Shown: in pieces, positions 31,862 through 32,079 of the stretch | Position numbering within the stretch: position 1 is the first letter of the stretch | Layout: every line of letters starts with the position of its first letter | DNA from: Deltaproteobacteria bacterium | GTDB taxonomy: Bacteria; Desulfobacterota; SM23-61 | Reading direction: 5' to 3' | NCBI GenBank assembly: GCA_026388915.1 | Contig: JAPLIW010000424.1 | Coordinates: 1 to 32,079 of the forward strand | DNA: 32,079 bases | Made by a program: the position numbers and the translations under genes | Notes under the pieces: generated by a model | Database searches by the model: none | What the model was told of the DNA's origin: nothing | What the model saw: only the letters and a program-made list of their open reading frames with translations

Positions 31862-31979
31862 CTTTTGGAGTGCGCCGGCAGGACGGCGCTTTTCCGAGGC
31901 CAACGGGCTGGTCCGTTCTCTGGCTGGCGCGACGTGTCGCGCCTCCTGAAAGCGGCGACCCGTCGCCGCACTCCAAAAG
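31862..31979. repeat. 118-bp palindromic element with three internal GC hairpins
   Basis: Perfect 13-bp terminal inverted repeats, CTTTTGGAGTGCG (31862-31874) and its complement (31967-31979), bound the element. Inside are hairpins at 31872-31889, 31926-31943 (GGCGCGAC/GTCGCGCC) and 31952-31969 (GCGGCGAC/GTCGCCGC). It fills most of the 268-bp gap between the dehydrogenase end and the cysteine-motif gene. It looks like a non-autonomous mobile or REP/BIME-like unit. Confidence 0.7.
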
Positions 31980-32004
31980 CCTATGCTCTCCGCTCTCTGC
32001 TTCT

Positions 32005-32079
32005 TTATTTCTGGTAGTCGTAGAACCCTTTGCCGGTTTTTCTGCCGAAATGGCCGGCCCGGACAATCTTCCTGAGGAG
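32005..32079 (-). CDS. 3-hydroxyacyl-CoA dehydrogenase, C-terminal end only (cut by window)
   Basis: The minus strand from the window edge reads LLRKIVRAGHFGRKTGKGFY then DYQK and a TAA. This is the standard C-terminus of 3-hydroxybutyryl-/3-hydroxyacyl-CoA dehydrogenases (GRKTGKGFYDY). Only 24 codons are visible. The enzyme would oxidise 3-hydroxyacyl-CoA with NAD, consistent with the mutase and SDR genes that follow in the same direction. Confidence 0.8.
   Translation of the reverse strand, partial: LLRKIVRAGHFGRKTGKGFYDYQK

Noticed and set aside
31788-32066. 92-codon minus-strand frame at the right edge
   Set aside because: It uses a different frame from the dehydrogenase C-terminus and then runs through the palindromic element.

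Overview
The window looks like a piece of chromosome from a Gram-negative anaerobe of the Deltaproteobacteria / Desulfobacterota kind. The main pointers are the run pgpA-cinA-thpR-recA-recX-alaS, a bamD lipoprotein and type IV pilus genes pilB/pilC. Others are two-subunit B12-dependent acyl-CoA mutase genes, maturation genes for a (probably selenium-dependent) molybdenum hydroxylase, GC-rich coding sequence, frequent TTG/GTG starts, and many intergenic repeats. The taxon is an inference from gene content; no rRNA is present.

Layout. (1) 1-2618, plus strand: molybdenum hydroxylase maturation genes, a 5'-truncated yqeB, an xdhC-like gene, and a chimeric gene joining the front of a mocA-like nucleotidyltransferase to the back of yqeC. 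(2) 2619-5828: a single cupin protein, hisC, and a second PLP aminotransferase. (3) 5829-6597: a 769-bp gene-free, repeat-rich gap. (4) 6598-9716: a complete polar amino-acid ABC importer (ATPase, binding protein, two permeases). (5) 9852-12263, minus strand: a broken DUF72 gene, ywbE, yaiI, a relic of a REP-associated transposase, a tRNA with CAT anticodon, and a ttcA-like gene. (6) 12528-16025, minus strand: a tight tsaD / DUF2062 / ksgA / alpha-beta hydrolase operon. (7) 16233-19178, minus strand: pilC and pilB. (8) 19553-26212, plus strand: pgpA, cinA, thpR, recA, recX and alaS. (9) 26252-26989, minus strand: bamD. (10) 27245-32079, minus strand: acyl-CoA metabolism, with the end of a 3-hydroxyacyl-CoA dehydrogenase, a small cysteine-motif protein, large and small acyl-CoA mutase subunits, two SDR oxidoreductases, and a deletion scar holding the last 27 codons of an enoyl-CoA hydratase-like gene.

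How the genes work together. Regions 1 and 10 point to anaerobic metabolism of organic acids and heterocycles: Mo-hydroxylase maturation on one side, beta-oxidation-like enzymes and a carbon-skeleton mutase on the other. Region 4 imports amino acids. Regions 6 and 8 are translation, tRNA/rRNA modification, DNA recombination and lipid housekeeping. Good sigma70-like promoters can be read for the tRNA, pilB, bamD, pgpA and the cupin gene.

I see no convincing new multi-gene system such as a defence island, CRISPR or prophage. The observations most worth checking are the mocA-yqeC chimera, which has lost part of both domains; the Phe/Gln active-site pair in the mutase, which suggests isobutyryl-CoA rather than methylmalonyl-CoA; the enoyl-CoA hydratase scar; and several families of structured intergenic repeats (a four-hairpin array, a 118-bp palindromic element, a 35-bp inverted pair) next to a fossil RAYT transposase.
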